From: a bacterium
Lineage (GTDB): Bacteria > Ratteibacteria > UBA8468
NCBI GenBank assembly: GCA_030630065.1
Contig: DAOVNU010000024.1
Location: forward strand, 1-7,838
DNA length: 7,838 bases
Direction of reading: 5' to 3'
Within the stretch, counting starts at the first letter, position 1, and the number at the start of each line of letters is the position of its first letter. Shown here piece by piece: positions 6,586-7,838 of this stretch. The position numbers were made by a program, and so were the translations under genes. The notes under the pieces are model-generated. The model searched no databases. It worked only from the letters and a program-made list of their open reading frames with translations, and had not been told where the DNA came from.

Positions 6586-7069
6586 GGGGTTTACCCTGAT
6601 TGAACTTGCACTTGTTGTTCTCCTTATCTCTATTTCACTATTACTCTTTGCTCCGCTTCTTGCCAATTTTGTTTCCTCATCCCGGATGGACTTCGCTCTC
6701 CAGAGAATTGAAACATTCTCAAACTACCATCAGGGAGAGGTAGAGAGGTTGGGGAAAGAAAGAATATTTTGCCTGGATTTTGAAAACGGGGAATATTGGG
6801 CGGAACTGAAAGGGAAAGAAAATTTTGTTGAAATAATAGAGGTTTTAGGAAAAAGGACCGCTCTTCCTAAAAATCTTTCTTTTGTTGATGTTATAACCTC
6901 AAGGGGAAAATTTAATGAAGGAATAGGCAGTTTTTCCCTTTCACCTTCCGCTCTTGAACCGGCGATTATTCATCTGAAAGATGAAAAGGAAAATTATTAT
7001 TCTCTCTACTGGAAACCGTTATCCGGCAAAATAGAAATTTATGATGGGTATATTGAGGAAGAAAATTGA
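6560..7069 (+). CDS. gspH: Minor pseudopilin, GspH-like
   Basis: The product has 169 residues from the chosen TTG start. A prepilin leader MRIGLWRNKG is followed by FTLIELALVVLLISISLLLF, with the processing glycine at G10 and glutamate at E15. The body after the helix is not strongly conserved. The size, the position directly after gspG, and the pattern of an assembly helix followed by a short basic segment fit GspH, a minor subunit of the pseudopilus. The start is uncertain: TTG 6560 gives a normal leader and a 26-nt overlap with gspG. GTG 6539 and ATG 6524 (leaders of 17 and 22 residues) and ATG 6500 are alternatives in the same frame. The stop TGA (7067-7069) overlaps an ATG at 7069. The pseudopilin class is certain; the H assignment rests mainly on gene order. 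Confidence 0.82.
   Translation: MRIGLWRNKGFTLIELALVVLLISISLLLFAPLLANFVSSSRMDFALQRIETFSNYHQGEVERLGKERIFCLDFENGEYWAELKGKENFVEIIEVLGKRTALPKNLSFVDVITSRGKFNEGIGSFSLSPSALEPAIIHLKDEKENYYSLYWKPLSGKIEIYDGYIEEEN
7055..7059 (+). promoter_or_regulatory. Ribosome binding site with an apparently orphaned start (TGATG) at the gspH end
   Basis: GAGGA lies 9 nt before the ATG at 7069, which overlaps the gspH stop in the usual stop/start arrangement. This looks like the native gspI start. However, that frame runs through the repeat into the wrong gspI frame and stops at 7228-7230 after 53 codons. It therefore appears to be an initiation site cut off from its gene by the insertion. Confidence 0.4.
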
Positions 7070-7074
7070 TGTTT

Positions 7075-7134
7075 GGGACTGTCCCATGTCATTGCGAGGA
7101 GCGTCCAGCGACGTGGCAATCTCGGGACTGTCCC
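7075..7134. repeat. REP-like palindromic element flanked by two GGGACTGTCCC copies, at the gspI 5' end
   Basis: Two copies of the palindrome GGGACTGTCCC (7075-7085 and 7124-7134) enclose an ATTGC (7091-7095) and GCAAT (7116-7120) inverted pair. The inner part (ATTGCGAGGAGCG ... GACGTGGCAATCTC) matches, from memory, a REP family widespread in environmental bacteria. On this strand it is read as MSLRGASSDVAIS in the gspI frame. The right end continues GGGACTGTCCCGCAGTA, almost identical to 6101-6117 in the gspF/gspG element (one difference in 17). The element lies inside the extended gspI reading frame. Confidence 0.85.
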
Positions 7135-7475
7135 GCAGTAGAGGTTTTACTCTCCTGGAGGTCCTGGTTAGTTTGGCAATTATTGCCTTTGCCCTTACCG
7201 CAATTTTGCAGACCCAATTTTATAATTTGAAGGTTTGTGCCGAGTCAAAAAATATTCTCATCGCCAGGATACTAACGCAAAAGAAGATGGCGGAAATTGA
7301 ACTGTCCGATGAGTTAAAAGCAGGGGAGGGTGTCTTCCCCGAAAATAAAGATTTTTCCTATGCAGTGAACTTTAATGATATTCAAGAGAATCTGAAAGAG
7401 ATTAATTTAAAAGTAATTTATAAGGAAGATAATCTGATTAATGATTTTTCGGTAATTACGTATGTATATAAATAG
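7086..7475 (+). CDS. gspI: Minor pseudopilin GspI, with a leader encoded by repeat DNA
   Basis: The product has 129 residues from ATG 7086. After the processing site comes GFTLLEVLVSLAIIAFALTA (20-39), with the conserved glutamate at E25, then NLKVCAESKNILIARILTQKKMAEIEL, the typical GspI segment following the helix (A-x-x-L-A-x-x-x-A-x pattern). It is a minor pseudopilin expected to form the pseudopilus tip with GspJ and GspK. The 20-residue leader MSLRGASSDVAISGLSRSRG is almost entirely translated from the REP-like element. There is no Shine-Dalgarno sequence before ATG 7086. Other in-frame starts are ATG 7041 and 7044 (leaders of about 35 residues) and GTG 7113. The real start is therefore uncertain, while the mature protein is clear. 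The 3' end overlaps gspJ by 14 nt. Confidence 0.88.
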   Translation: MSLRGASSDVAISGLSRSRGFTLLEVLVSLAIIAFALTAILQTQFYNLKVCAESKNILIARILTQKKMAEIELSDELKAGEGVFPENKDFSYAVNFNDIQENLKEINLKVIYKEDNLINDFSVITYVYK

Positions 7476-7838
7476 TGACAGAGGTTTTACTCTTTTAGAA
7501 GTGCTGGTTGCGGTCGTTATCACTTTTTTGATGGTGGGGGTTATTTATGGCTCCTACAGGGGTGTCTTTGGGACGATGCAAAAAAGTAAGAGAGTATTCA
7601 GTGACTATCAAACTATTAGCCATCTTCTAAGAAGGATGAATGAGGAAATTGCTTCTGCTTTTGTTTCCTCTGATTTACCATTTGTAGGAGGGAAAAGAGA
7701 ACTTGAATTTTTTACGACAAAAAACGCGGGTATCTCTGACCTCGGTAAAATCAATTATTTTTTACGTCAGAATGAGGAAGGAATCCCCGTTCTTTTTCGT
7801 CGGGAATCCATTCCTTTTTCAGAAATTCCCGGCAAAGC
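7462..7838 (+). CDS. gspJ: Minor pseudopilin GspJ (partial, 3' end outside window)
   Basis: The frame is open to the end of the window, giving 125 complete codons. The start ATG 7462 lies inside the end of gspI and gives a classic short leader MYINSDRG, followed by FTLLEVLVAVVITFLMVGVIYG with the conserved glutamate at E13. The body SDYQTISHLLRRMNEEIASAF (about 48-68) matches the GspJ pattern of a helix continuing into R-x-x-x-E-x-x-x-A, and GGKRELEFFTT (76-86) is the usual following beta-strand. GspJ is a minor pseudopilin expected to interact with GspI and GspK at the pseudopilus tip. No strong ribosome binding site is visible, so coupling to gspI translation is likely. Homologues typically have about 200 residues, so roughly a third is missing here. 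Confidence 0.9.
   Translation, partial: MYINSDRGFTLLEVLVAVVITFLMVGVIYGSYRGVFGTMQKSKRVFSDYQTISHLLRRMNEEIASAFVSSDLPFVGGKRELEFFTTKNAGISDLGKINYFLRQNEEGIPVLFRRESIPFSEIPGK

Overview
The window holds one long + strand operon for a type II secretion system (T2SS). The order is partial secretin, small exported HEAT-like protein, gspC, gspD, gspE, gspF, gspG, gspH, gspI, partial gspJ. The organism must be a diderm (Gram-negative type) bacterium, because it encodes two outer-membrane secretins. Base composition is moderately AT-rich. The dispersed repeats (a GGGGTCAGGTCTCCAC... inverted repeat, GGGACTGTCCC palindromes and an ATTGCGAGGAGCG...GGCAATCTC REP-like unit) resemble, from memory, repeats common in uncultivated lineages such as Omnitrophota and in some Deltaproteobacteria or Nitrospirota. 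That taxonomic hint is weak.

Layout: positions 1-477 are the C-terminal part of a first secretin. Positions 478-627 are non-coding and mostly an imperfect inverted repeat. Positions 628-987 encode a 119-residue exported protein. Positions 987-6057 encode GspC, GspD, GspE and GspF in a tightly packed block (1-nt overlap, 6-nt gap, 4-nt overlap, 4-nt overlap). Positions 6058-6150 hold an element with perfect 25-bp inverted arms. Positions 6151-7838 encode the pseudopilins GspG (major), GspH, GspI and GspJ (cut off by the window end). Their reading frames overlap, except where a second REP-like element forms the gspH/gspI junction. No RNA gene, CRISPR array or intact transposase is visible.

The products fit one machine. 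GspE is the cytoplasmic ATPase and GspF the inner-membrane platform. GspC links the inner-membrane assembly to the GspD outer-membrane channel. GspG polymerises into the pseudopilus, and GspH, GspI and GspJ are its minor, tip-type subunits. A prepilin peptidase and GspK, GspL and GspM homologues are not in view and may lie outside the window.

The most notable points are these. Palindromic repeats sit at the only three loose junctions of an otherwise compact operon. They appear to have altered the translation starts of gspG and gspI; gspI seems to take its prepilin leader from repeat DNA. Two secretin genes lie in tandem around an unrecognised HEAT-like exported protein. GspD is unusually compact.
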